From assembly GCA_003022815.1 (NCBI GenBank), contig PXSL01000027.1, positions 1-11,013 of the forward strand: a stretch of DNA of 11,013 nt. Direction: 5' to 3'. The number at the start of each line of letters is the position of its first letter. Within the stretch, counting starts at the first letter, position 1. The stretch is from Halobacteriales archaeon SW_5_68_122 (lineage in GTDB: Archaea; Halobacteriota; Halobacteria; Halobacteriales; Haloarculaceae). The notes below the pieces were generated by a model that saw only the letters and a list, made by a program, of their open reading frames with translations, made no database searches and was not told the DNA's origin. Of this stretch, positions 1 to 6,141 are shown piece by piece. Both the position numbers and the translations under genes were made by a program.

Positions 1-282
1 CTCGGGCGCGTGCTTATGATGGATCCCGACATTATCATGCTGGACGAGCCCGTCGCGGGCGTGAACCCGTCGCTGACCGACGACCTTCTGGACCGCCTCA
101 AGAAACTGAACGACCGCGGCCGCACCATCCTCTTCATCGAACACGATATGGACGTCGTCATGCAGCACTGCGACCGCGTCGTCGTCATGCACAATGGAAA
201 GACGCTGGCCTCGGGCCCGCCGGACATCGTGCGCGAGGACGAGCGCGTCATCGAGGCCTACCTCGGGGGACACGGCGAATGA
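1..282 (+). CDS. livG: LivG-type ABC transporter ATPase, C-terminal part (5' cut by window)
   Basis: This is the end of an ATP-binding subunit of a branched-chain amino acid-type ABC importer, a cytoplasmic protein that pairs with LivF on the inner face of the permease. The frame is open from base 1, so the start, Walker A and probably the signature motif lie outside. Visible parts are Walker B with its catalytic glutamate (IIMLDEP), a D-loop (VAGVNPS), the switch histidine in FIEHDMDVVM and the LivG-like tail ending RVIEAYLGG. The EHDMDVVM motif and this C terminus are typical of LivG rather than LivF. The stop overlaps the start of the next gene as ATGA, which points to translational coupling in one operon. 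The substrate cannot be told from the ATPase; branched-chain amino acids, amides or urea are all carried by this family. Confidence 0.9.
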   Translation, partial: LGRVLMMDPDIIMLDEPVAGVNPSLTDDLLDRLKKLNDRGRTILFIEHDMDVVMQHCDRVVVMHNGKTLASGPPDIVREDERVIEAYLGGHGE

Positions 283-1025
283 GCAACGCGCGAAGCGACA
301 TCGAAACCGTCCGGCGGTTCGGCGATGCGGCGTTCTCGGCGCGCGGCGTCGAGACCGGCTACGGCGACCTCCAGGTGCTGTACGGCGTCGACATTGACGT
401 CCGCGAAGACGAGGTCGTGCTCGTGTTCGGGCCGAACGGCGCCGGAAAGTCCACGCTGATGCGCGCGCTCTACAAGCAGCTGCCGCTGTGGGACGGCAGC
501 ATCCGCATCGACGATGACGACTACTCGCACCTCCAGTCCAACGAGATGGTGCGCCACGGCGTCGCGTACGTCCCACAGACGTCGAACGTCTTCCCAAACC
601 TCACGGTCGCTGAAAACCTCGATATCGGCGCCATCCACGCTGACGCCGCCGCCGCACGCCGCCGTGAGATGTTCGAGCTGTTTCCACGGCTGGAGGAACG
701 CGGCGAGCAGGATGCCGCGACACTGTCGGGCGGTGAACGCCAGATGCTCGCAATGGCGCGCGCGCTCATGCCCGACCCGGATGTCCTCCTCATCGACGAG
801 CCGTCGGCAGGGCTGGCGCCACAACTTGTCGAGCGGACGCTCAAGCATGTCGGCCGCGTCCGGCAGGCCGGCACGGCCGTGCTGATGATCGAGCAGAACG
901 TCTCGGCAGCGCTCGACGTCACGGATCGCGCGTACGCCCTCGACATGGGCGAGAACAAGTTCGAGGCGGACGCCGAAATCATCCGAGACTCCCGGCGCGT
1001 CCGCGACCTCTATCTCGGCCAGTAG
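279..1025 (+). CDS. livF: LivF-type ABC transporter ATPase
   Basis: This is the second ATP-binding subunit of the same importer, 248 aa and complete. Motifs in order are Walker A GPNGAGKST (51-59), Q-loop Gln100, signature LSGGERQ (149-155), Walker B VLLIDEP (169-175) and D-loop SAGLAP (176-181). The switch position has Gln206 in MIEQN where most ABC ATPases have His; this EQN form is normal for LivF and itself supports the assignment. There is an extra N-terminal stretch of about 20 residues before the usual ARGVETGYG start of the fold. The ATG overlaps the livG stop by four bases, and a G-rich stretch (GGGGGA) a few bases upstream could serve as a weak ribosome binding site. It is the last gene of the operon. 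A short 5-bp hairpin (1036-1051) follows the stop but has no T tract. Confidence 0.92.
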   Translation: MSNARSDIETVRRFGDAAFSARGVETGYGDLQVLYGVDIDVREDEVVLVFGPNGAGKSTLMRALYKQLPLWDGSIRIDDDDYSHLQSNEMVRHGVAYVPQTSNVFPNLTVAENLDIGAIHADAAAARRREMFELFPRLEERGEQDAATLSGGERQMLAMARALMPDPDVLLIDEPSAGLAPQLVERTLKHVGRVRQAGTAVLMIEQNVSAALDVTDRAYALDMGENKFEADAEIIRDSRRVRDLYLGQ

Positions 1026-1526
1026 GGGCGTCTCACGGTCTTGACTGACCGCACGGCGCGGAACTGGCCAGCCTCGCTCGGTCGTGCCCAGTGCCCCGGC
1101 CAAACCAGAAGACCGTTACTCTCGAGCGTGTTCCCTCTGCAGTCGATAATCACGAAGAGCTAGACGAGACAATGGAGCAGTCGAGTCCCTGTTCGGCGAC
1201 GAAGCGATCACACGAACGACACAGCTGACCGGACAACACGAATTCGCGGGTTTCGACTCCGAACGAGCCCCGAACGCTACCTACGGGGACACGTAGTCCC
1301 TCGAGTTGCGGCCGTTCATGAGTATAGTGGAATGCGGGATCGTTAGAACGCGGCCGATTGTAACAGATAATAAAGTGATAAGCTGATTATCACACTATCA
1401 TCTCCAATTCAGATGTTAATTGAATTATTGTATTTGCCGCTGTACGGTGGTTTTGCTCCGGCGAGTTTGTATGCCGGTAGTTTGATGTTTGATGGAGCTG
1501 GTTGAAAGTCCAGTAACTGCAGGAAG
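1026..1526. other. Intergenic stretch with an AT-rich island
   Basis: No convincing gene is present. Bases 1026-1340 have ordinary GC content but no long open frame with haloarchaeal codon bias. From about 1340 to 1500 the composition turns markedly AT-rich, unlike every coding region in the window, and it contains the inverted repeat described separately. The AT-rich part abuts the tRNA-end duplication at 1527, so it may be what is left of an integrated element, though no integrase or other mobile gene can be recognised in it. Confidence 0.5.
1365..1403. repeat. 17-nt imperfect inverted repeat in AT-rich island
   Basis: The left arm at 1365-1381 and the right arm at 1387-1403 pair at 14 of 17 positions around a 5-nt centre (GCTGA). 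The inner seven pairs are perfect: GTGATAA faces TTATCAC. It could be a protein-binding palindrome or a stem-loop. No T tract follows it, so a simple terminator is not indicated. Confidence 0.6.
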
Positions 1527-1553
1527 GGAGTGCTCCGTCGGGGATTCGAACCC
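1527..1553 (-). repeat. Second copy of the tRNA-Glu 3' end (att-like scar)
   Basis: These 27 bases match 1638-1664, the T-loop and 3' acceptor end of tRNA-Glu plus a few downstream bases, at 26 of 27 positions in the same orientation; the mismatch is at 1540 versus 1651. The similarity stops abruptly inside the T stem, so this is not a second tRNA gene. A displaced tRNA 3' end just downstream of an intact tRNA is the known footprint of archaeal tyrosine-recombinase elements. Here only 84 bp separates the two copies, so any element is gone or was inserted elsewhere and deleted. Confidence 0.6.
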
Positions 1554-1641
1554 GATGCAAATCCCCGTTCCGCTCGGATTTTCGTGCTTCGAATCCGTTT
1601 CGTGCGCTTCCTTCTTCACTCGCTTCGCTCGCTCAGAGGAG

Positions 1642-1716
1642 TGCTCCGTCAGGGATTCGAACCCTGGTCCTTGCCGTGAGAGGGCAAGATGATTGGCCGG
1701 ACTACACCAACGGAGC
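1642..1716 (-). tRNA. trnE: tRNA-Glu (anticodon CUC)
   Basis: The minus strand folds as a full cloverleaf of 75 nt. The acceptor stem GCTCCGT (1-7) pairs perfectly with ACGGAGC, with discriminator A. The anticodon stem TTGCC/GGCAA closes a 7-nt loop CTCTCAC whose middle triplet CTC reads GAG (glutamate). The T arm is CAGGG, loop TTCGAAT, CCCTG. There is no intron and the 3' CCA is not encoded. The gene has its own TATA box about 29 bp upstream. Its 3' end is duplicated 111 bp further downstream. Confidence 0.95.
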
Positions 1717-1738
1717 GCACTCGAACGTACCGGAGAGA

Positions 1739-1752
1739 AACGTATAATGGTT
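1739..1752 (-). promoter_or_regulatory. TATA-box promoter of tRNA-Glu
   Basis: On the minus strand an ATTATACG box (1748-1741) sits about 29 bp before the first base of the tRNA, the normal archaeal spacing between TATA box and start when the transcript begins at or near the mature 5' end. It is an isolated AT-rich patch in GC-rich surroundings. Confidence 0.65.
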
Positions 1753-1757
1753 GCGTT

Positions 1758-1907
1758 TCACCGCTTCCGTGGGCCGGTTTGCCACTTCCAGCGAGGCCGG
1801 TCAGCGCCGGCGGAGGGCGACGAACGCCGCGCGGCCACGAGTGCGAGAACTGCGACGACGACAGCCGCCACGGCGACCCCCTGGCGCATCCCTCTTTCCC
1901 GAGTCAT
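1758..1907 (-). CDS. Possible small membrane protein, 49 aa (doubtful)
   Basis: An ATG frame of 49 codons ends at TGA just before the tRNA promoter. Its product would have a short basic N terminus (MTRERGMRQG), one hydrophobic segment (VAVAAVVVAVLALVAA, about residues 11-26) and a basic C-terminal tail. That is a plausible single-pass membrane peptide. However, third-position GC is lower than in the sure genes, Ala/Val-rich runs arise by chance in GC-rich DNA, and no good TATA box or ribosome binding site is seen upstream. The surrounding 1717-2024 stretch otherwise holds only the tRNA promoter. Confidence 0.28.
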   Translation of the reverse strand: MTRERGMRQGVAVAAVVVAVLALVAARRSSPSAGADRPRWKWQTGPRKR

Positions 1908-2024
1908 CCGTTGGCCCGGTCCAACTGCGGGCAGTTACGTTCACTACCGGCTACCAGTGGGGGTTGAGATGAGAACAGCGGGCACGGTCGGGTCCGCCCG
2001 AACGAAGGGGCCGCCGACGTGGCG

Positions 2025-2711
2025 CTACCGGACCTCGTTGAAGTCCTCGTGGCCCCGGATGTCGACCCCCTCGCCGGTGACGGTTGCGAGATAGACGCCG
2101 TTGCCGGAGCCGGTGTCCCGCTCGACGGCCGCTTCGACGGCCCGGGCGGCCAGCGAGGTGGCGTCCTCGACCGGGAGGCCCTCCTCGTAGTCGTTCTCCA
2201 GTACGCCGTAGGCCAGCTGTGTTCCGCTACCGGTGACGGTGTAGTCGTCTGTCATGACGCCGCCGGCGGGGTCCAGCGTGTAGACGTGACTGCCCTCGTC
2301 GTCGACGCCGCCGAGGATGGGGCGGATGGCCCGGAATGGGCCGCCGCGGGCGAAGTTGCCCGCCAGCGTCGCCAGCGCGGGGATGTCCATCGGCCGACCG
2401 CGGCGCGTCTCGTACAGCGACGCCTCCGCCCGCAGCGTGCGGATGAACGACTGGGCGCCGCCGACCGAACCCACGAGCGTCAGCGCGGCGGTCGGGTGAA
2501 TCTGCTCGACCTTCTGGACGTCCTTTGAGGAGACGAACCGGCCGCCGAGCGACGCGCGCATGTCGGTGGCGATGGCGACGCCGTCGTCGGTTGCGATACC
2601 GACGGTGGTCGTGCCTGTTTTGTTGACCGCCTCGTTGGACTCGTCGACGTTCTCGAAGCCGCCCAGTTCGGGCTCGTACGGCGAGTCCGTCGACAGCGAG
2701 AGATTACTCAT
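2025..2711 (-). CDS. psmB: 20S proteasome beta subunit PsmB
   Basis: This is the catalytic beta subunit of the archaeal 20S proteasome, an N-terminal-nucleophile threonine protease that forms the two inner rings and degrades unfolded or tagged proteins. From the ATG at 2711 it is 228 aa. A 33-residue propeptide ends in NKTG, and self-cleavage would expose the catalytic Thr of TTTVGIATDDG. Counting that Thr as 1, the expected acidic residue is Asp17 (in ATDMRAS), the active-site lysine is in VQKVEQ, and the GSGTQLAYG and RDTGSGNGV loops carry the serine and aspartate of the active site. The start overlaps the psmA stop by eight bases. A GTG three codons upstream (2720) is also open, but the ATG is preceded by a partial ribosome-binding sequence (GGTAGTGAG). 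Confidence 0.95.
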   Translation of the reverse strand: MSNLSLSTDSPYEPELGGFENVDESNEAVNKTGTTTVGIATDDGVAIATDMRASLGGRFVSSKDVQKVEQIHPTAALTLVGSVGGAQSFIRTLRAEASLYETRRGRPMDIPALATLAGNFARGGPFRAIRPILGGVDDEGSHVYTLDPAGGVMTDDYTVTGSGTQLAYGVLENDYEEGLPVEDATSLAARAVEAAVERDTGSGNGVYLATVTGEGVDIRGHEDFNEVR

Positions 2712-3429
2712 TCCGCTCACTACCGAGGTGGGCCTCGATGGTGTCGCTCTCGACCGGTTCGAACCGCTCGGACTCGGCGTCGATCGTTGCGAGTTCGACG
2801 CCCTCCGCCGTGAGGTCGTCGTTGGTCGTCCCCAGGCCCTCCAGGGCGAGGTCGATGCCGGCCTCGAGGTCCATCTCCTCGCGGTAGCCCTCCTCGAGGA
2901 CGTCTTGGATGGTCTCGCGGTCGCCGCCGACGGCGGTCGCCTGCCACTCGTAGGGCGTCCCCGAGGGGTCGGTCTCGAACAGCCGCGGCTCCCCCTCGAA
3001 GACGCCGCCGACCAGAAGCGCCACGCCGAACGGCCGCGCGCCGCCGGTTTGGGTGTACTCCTGGATGTTGTCGGTGACGGCCTTCGTCAGCGTCTCGACG
3101 CCGACCGGCGCGCCGTACCGGAGCTGTTCGGTCTGGGCCCGACGGCGGGCGAAGTCGATGAGCTTCCGCGCGTCGGCGACGTGGCCGGCGCTGGCGATGC
3201 CGATGTGGTCGTCAGCCTTGTGGAGTTTCTCGACGGAGGACCGCTCCATCAGCGGCGAGCGGACCCGCCGGACGGCGCCCAAAACGACGCCGTCAGGCGT
3301 TCGAACGCCGACGCTCGCGGTGCCGCGGGCCACCGCCTCCCGTGCGTACTCGACCTGGTAAAGGCGCCCGTCCGGCGAGAAGATGGTTATCCCCCGGTCG
3401 TACGCCTGCTGTTGTGATTGTCCTTGCAT
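2704..3429 (-). CDS. psmA: 20S proteasome alpha subunit PsmA
   Basis: This is the structural alpha subunit, 241 aa and complete. It forms the outer rings that gate substrate entry and dock the AAA ATPase regulators. The N-terminal gate signature is clear: YDRGITIFSPDGRLYQVEYA (10-29), followed by EAVARGTASVGV. The conserved RSPLMERSSVEKLHKADDH (57-75) includes the lysine of the pocket that receives the ATPase C-terminal tail, and AGHVADAR (81-88) follows. The length and acidic tail are typical of haloarchaea, many of which carry two alpha paralogues; I cannot tell which one this is. It is the first gene of a two-gene operon with psmB, behind a strong TATA-box promoter. Confidence 0.96.
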   Translation of the reverse strand: MQGQSQQQAYDRGITIFSPDGRLYQVEYAREAVARGTASVGVRTPDGVVLGAVRRVRSPLMERSSVEKLHKADDHIGIASAGHVADARKLIDFARRRAQTEQLRYGAPVGVETLTKAVTDNIQEYTQTGGARPFGVALLVGGVFEGEPRLFETDPSGTPYEWQATAVGGDRETIQDVLEEGYREEMDLEAGIDLALEGLGTTNDDLTAEGVELATIDAESERFEPVESDTIEAHLGSERNE

Positions 3430-3485
3430 TGTGTCGGACGGCCCCGTTGGCCTTCACCCCGGGGTAGGAGACCGCCACATAAACG

Positions 3486-3502
3486 TTTCTTATAAGTGGC
3501 CA
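3486..3502 (-). promoter_or_regulatory. Promoter of psmA-psmB
   Basis: The minus strand reads GGCCACTTATAAGAAACG. A TTATA box (3495-3491) is preceded by a GC-rich patch where TFB would bind. Transcription would start near 3466 and leave a leader of roughly 35-40 nt before the psmA ATG. It is the only AT-rich block between psmA and the thioredoxin remnant. Confidence 0.6.
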
Positions 3503-3541
3503 GCCTTGCCTCCAGTTTTCCGAGGCCGTAGATACCTTTCG

Positions 3542-3723
3542 ACCAGCGCGTTACTCGCGGTAGCGGAAGGAGACGACAGGCCGGACGCCGTCGGCGTACG
3601 CCCGTGGTGCCGACGTTCGTCATCTTCGTCAACGGCGAGGCCGCCGCCAGCAGGGCTGAGGGGCTCCTGAGGACGGAGGAGGTAATCCGAGTTCTTGCGG
3701 GAGCACGCGGAGGATCGCGGTAA
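3542..3723 (+). pseudogene. Thioredoxin-like C-terminal fragment, frameshifted
   Basis: From about 3604 to the TAA at 3721-3723 the + strand reads VVPTFVIFVNGEAAASRAEG followed by LLRTEEVIRVLAG. This is the cis-proline (VPTF), beta-strand and final helix of a thioredoxin fold. The sequence expected just before it (DDRPDAVGVR, matching the usual D-x-x-P-x-x-A-x-x-x-GVR stretch) is present but one frame over, at about 3569-3600, so a single base is missing near 3600. The N-terminal half with the CxxC active site is absent; that space is taken by the psmA promoter. It points toward coxA and ends 9 bp from it. I read it as the decayed end of a thioredoxin-family gene. The alternative, a sequencing indel, would explain the shift but not the missing first half. 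Confidence 0.5.
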
Positions 3724-3732
3724 GAGCGGCCG

Positions 3733-3894
3733 TCAGTCGTCGGTCTCGCCGCCGTCGGACCGTTGGTCCGATGAGGCTCGGCTTGCTTCGCTCGCCTCAC
3801 CGCCGTCGAACTGCCCGTCCGACGAGACTCGGCTCGCTTCGCTCGCCTCGCCGCCGTCAGTTGCGAGGTCCTCGTCGCTCGCCTCACCGCCGTC
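3733..3894 (-). repeat. 51-bp repeats encoding the acidic CoxA tail
   Basis: DGGEA units start at residues 586, 598, 615 and 632 of CoxA, spaced 12, 17 and 17 residues. The DNA copies beginning at 3766 and 3817 match at 38 of 42 bases, and a shortened copy begins at 3868. Each full copy contains a CTTCGCTCGCCTC core that also occurs, nearly unchanged, beside the tRNA (1618-1635). Confidence 0.75.
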
Positions 3895-5649
3895 GGTGGC
3901 CGCGAGCTTGCCCTCGGTAGCGAGCTGCTCCTCGAACCACGCGAACTCGCGGCCGTGGAGGCCGTCGCGCTTCGTGTCCCACGGGTCCGGGTCGGTGATT
4001 TCGGGGCCCTCGGCCCACGACTGGGTGATGTTCCACAGCCAGATCAGCGTCCCGGCGGCGATGAGGAACGCGCCGACCGTCGTCGCCTGGTGCAGGAGGT
4101 TCACCGACGCCAGCGGCGCCAGCGCCGGGTTGAACTCGTAGGTCGCGTACCGGCGCGGCATCCCCAGGTAGCCGAGGACCAGCATCGAGAAGAACGTGAT
4201 GTTGACCCCGATCATCGACAGCCAGAAGTGCCACTTCGCCAGCGTGCGCTGGTACATCTTCCCGGTGACGATGGGGAACCAGTAGTAGATGGCGCCGAAC
4301 CCGGCGAAGGCAATCATCCCCATCACGATGTAATGGAAGTGTCCGACCACGTAGTACGTCTCGTGGAGGATGAGGTTGACCGGAATCGCCGCCAGGAAGA
4401 CACCGGTAATGCCGCCCAGCACGAAGTTCGAGACGAAGCCGAGACAAAACAGCATCGGCGCGGTCAGCCGCACCCGGCCGTTCCACAGCGTCGTGATCCA
4501 GTTGAACGTCTTCACCGCCGACGGGATGGCAATGGCCAGCGAGGTGGCCATGAATGACGCCCGGATGCGGGGGTCCATCCCGCTGCCGAACATGTGGTGG
4601 GCCCACACGCCAAACGAGAGAACGCCGATGGCCAGCGTCGAGTAGACGACGAACTTGAAGCCGAACAGCTTCCGGCCCGCGAACTTCGGGAGAATCCACG
4701 AGACCAGCCCCATCATCGGCAACACGAGTATGTACACCTCCGGATGACCGAAGAACCAGAAGAGGTGTTGCCACAGGATGGGACTGCCCCCCTCGACGGC
4801 GAAGAACGTCGTCCCGAAGTTCCGGTCGAGCAGCAGCATGATGAGCGCACTGCCCAAAAGCGGGAACGCAAACAGGATGAGCCCCGACTGGGTGAGGAGG
4901 GTCCACGAGAAGATGTCGAGGTTGGCCCAGGTGACGTCGTCGCCGCGCTCGGTAAAGATGGTCGCGATGAAGTTGATGGCACCCATCGTCGCGGAGACGC
5001 CGGTGAGGTGCAACCCGAGCAGCATCAGGTCGACGCCGGGGTTGGGCTGTTCGACCGACAGCGGCGTGTACATCGTCCAGGAGGTCTCGGCGGGGCCGAT
5101 CTCGATTGGCAACGGCATCGCAAAGAAGCCGCTCCAGATGAGCAGCGCGCCGGGCGGCAGAAGCCAGAAGGCGATGGCGTTGATGCGGGGGAACGCCATG
5201 TCGTCGGCGCCGATGAGTAGCGGCACGAAGTAGTTGGCGAACGCCGCGATGATGGGCGTCCCGAAGAGGAACAGCATCGTGATGCCGTGGCTCGTCAGCA
5301 GTGCGTTGTACAGCGAGGGGTCAAGGAAGTTCGTCGACGGATTCAGCAGTTCGACTCGCATCAACATTACCGCGACCCCGCCCCAGAGGAACGCGATGAC
5401 CCCGTATGTGCCGTAGAGGATGCCGATGTCCTTGTGGTCGACGGTGGTCAGCCAGCGGACGATACCTGGCGGCTTGTGCCCGTGCTCCGCCGCGGCGGCG
5501 CCGTCGCCGGACGCGAGCGGGGCGTACGTGCGCCAGTTCTCCATGCGGGCGACGTACGTGCGCCAGTTCTCCATGCGGGCGACGAAGGCGGCGATACCGA
5601 CGAGAAGCGCCCCCATGAGAACCGTTAGCGCAAGCTGTCCTGCAGCCAT
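3733..5649 (-). CDS. coxA: Heme-copper (cytochrome c-type) oxidase subunit I
   Basis: This is the catalytic subunit of a terminal oxidase that reduces O2 to water and pumps protons across the cell membrane. It has 638 aa, with the 12 canonical helices (about 77-541) and one extra N-terminal helix (5-23). Ligands: His121 and His439 for the low-spin heme; His302, His351 and His352 for CuB; His437 for the high-spin heme. GHPEVY (301-306) carries the helix-VI glutamate and the tyrosine cross-linked to His302, which marks an A1-type oxidase. Asp150 in ADDMAFPR corresponds to the D-channel entry and Lys380 in PSAVK to the K channel. Residues 23-42 hold a perfect tandem copy of VARMENWRTY, and the tail from 586 repeats a DGGEASEASR unit. 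Subunit II is not in the window. The two cox-associated small genes lie upstream on the same strand. Confidence 0.97.
   Translation of the reverse strand: MAAGQLALTVLMGALLVGIAAFVARMENWRTYVARMENWRTYAPLASGDGAAAAEHGHKPPGIVRWLTTVDHKDIGILYGTYGVIAFLWGGVAVMLMRVELLNPSTNFLDPSLYNALLTSHGITMLFLFGTPIIAAFANYFVPLLIGADDMAFPRINAIAFWLLPPGALLIWSGFFAMPLPIEIGPAETSWTMYTPLSVEQPNPGVDLMLLGLHLTGVSATMGAINFIATIFTERGDDVTWANLDIFSWTLLTQSGLILFAFPLLGSALIMLLLDRNFGTTFFAVEGGSPILWQHLFWFFGHPEVYILVLPMMGLVSWILPKFAGRKLFGFKFVVYSTLAIGVLSFGVWAHHMFGSGMDPRIRASFMATSLAIAIPSAVKTFNWITTLWNGRVRLTAPMLFCLGFVSNFVLGGITGVFLAAIPVNLILHETYYVVGHFHYIVMGMIAFAGFGAIYYWFPIVTGKMYQRTLAKWHFWLSMIGVNITFFSMLVLGYLGMPRRYATYEFNPALAPLASVNLLHQATTVGAFLIAAGTLIWLWNITQSWAEGPEITDPDPWDTKRDGLHGREFAWFEEQLATEGKLAATDGGEASDEDLATDGGEASEASRVSSDGQFDGGEASEASRASSDQRSDGGETDD
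5523..5584. repeat. Perfect 30-bp tandem duplication inside coxA
   Basis: Bases 5523-5552 and 5553-5582 are identical, and the match continues two bases further. The unit is a multiple of three, so it adds ten residues (VARMENWRTY) in frame just after the first membrane helix. The lack of any difference between copies suggests a recent event or an assembly artefact. Confidence 0.9.
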
Positions 5650-5689
5650 GTTTCTCTAGTCGTTGCCAAGGACTACGGGTAAAGAAAGG

Positions 5690-5702
5690 TTGCGTTATAC
5701 CG
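5690..5702 (-). promoter_or_regulatory. Candidate coxA promoter
   Basis: The minus strand has GGTATAACG about 46 bp before the coxA ATG, which would give a leader of around 20 nt. A weaker T-rich box (TTTCTTTAC) lies nearer the gene, at about 5679-5687, so the choice is uncertain. Confidence 0.35.
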
Positions 5703-5764
5703 CCGCCATCGCCGTGAAATATCGCCGCGAGTCGGGCGGAGGTGTACAGTAGTTATCATACCTG

Positions 5765-5798
5765 TGTACCGGTACAACCGCACATGCGTTCGTGCGGT
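5765..5798. promoter_or_regulatory. 12-bp palindrome next to a 7-bp stem-loop upstream of coxA
   Basis: TGTACCGGTACA (5765-5776) is a perfect palindrome. It is followed directly by ACCGCAC / GTGCGGT (5777-5783 with 5792-5798) around an 8-nt loop. Both lie between the end of the small cox protein gene and the candidate coxA promoter. The palindrome has the form of a dimeric regulator site; the stem-loop could be part of it or mark the 3' end of the upstream transcript. Confidence 0.45.
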
Positions 5799-5828
5799 CG
5801 ATACCGAAATGACGCACAGTAGTCAGTA

Positions 5829-6106
5829 TTAGTCCTCGTCTCCGTCGACGGCTCCGTCGGGTTCGGCGTCCTCGTCGTCGGCACCGCCGGACACGGTGCC
5901 CTGGGCCTCCGGGCCGCCGTGGTCGCCGGGCAGGCTCCCCCTCTCGGCGTCCTCCCGCGAGTAGCCCGCGGGAATGTACTCGTCCATCTCCTCTTCGGCC
6001 CCCGCGACGGCCTTCCCGGAGTAGTAGGTCAGCATGACGAGCCCGCCGCCGGTGAGCAGAATGATAGATCGAGGAGCGTCTCGCGGTCGAACGTGCGTTC
6101 ACTCAT
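5829..6106 (-). pseudogene. Cox-associated small membrane protein, frameshifted
   Basis: The ATG at 6106 opens MSERTFDRETLLDL, a start I associate with a haloarchaeal 'cox cluster' family (labelled DUF6684 in my recollection), but this frame then stops after 25 codons. A different minus frame carries the rest: IILLTGGGLVMLTYYSGKAV, which is one membrane helix with a loop, then an acidic tail of about 60 residues ending in DGAVDGDED. One missing base at about 6065 joins the two into a 92-aa protein. Family members as I recall them have more hydrophobic sequence between the two halves, so a larger internal deletion is possible. The gene sits just upstream of coxA on the same strand, where assembly or accessory proteins of the oxidase are expected. 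It could also be a sequencing indel in a live gene. Confidence 0.6.
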
Positions 6107-6141
6107 CACCGGAGCTTCGACTAGCGACACAAAGATGTTAC

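Noticed and set aside
894..899. Gln in place of the switch His in LivF
   Set aside because: The EQN form is normal for the LivF family and not a defect.
258..1103. 281-aa frame on the minus strand
   Set aside because: It is opposite livF, where the + strand has every ABC ATPase motif.
1140..1288. A + frame reading NGAVESLFGDEAITRTTQL in the region after livF
   Set aside because: It looks somewhat protein-like but has no start, weak third-position GC and no family I recognise; a remnant is possible but not supported.
1425..1619. 64-aa minus-strand frame through the tRNA-end duplication
   Set aside because: It contains the att-like copy and AT-rich DNA; no integrase or other family can be recognised in it.
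2712..2720. GTG start three codons upstream for psmB
   Set aside because: The ATG at 2711 gives the more usual small overlap with psmA and has the better ribosome-binding context.
2560..3417. 285-aa open frame on the + strand
   Set aside because: Antisense shadow of psmA and the start of psmB, with no recognisable domain.
3387..3887. 166-aa minus-strand frame spanning from coxA's tail to the start of psmA
   Set aside because: It crosses two sure genes and the psmA promoter, and its composition is that of a shadow.
3884..4906. 340-aa frame on the minus strand and the 208-aa frame at 4594-5220 on the + strand
   Set aside because: Both overlap the conserved core of coxA in other frames and have Arg/Pro/Gly-rich compositions typical of shadows.
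5746..5823. Repeated ACAGTAGT at 5746 and 5816
   Set aside because: Eight bases recurring within 80 bp is expected by chance often enough, and there is no third copy.
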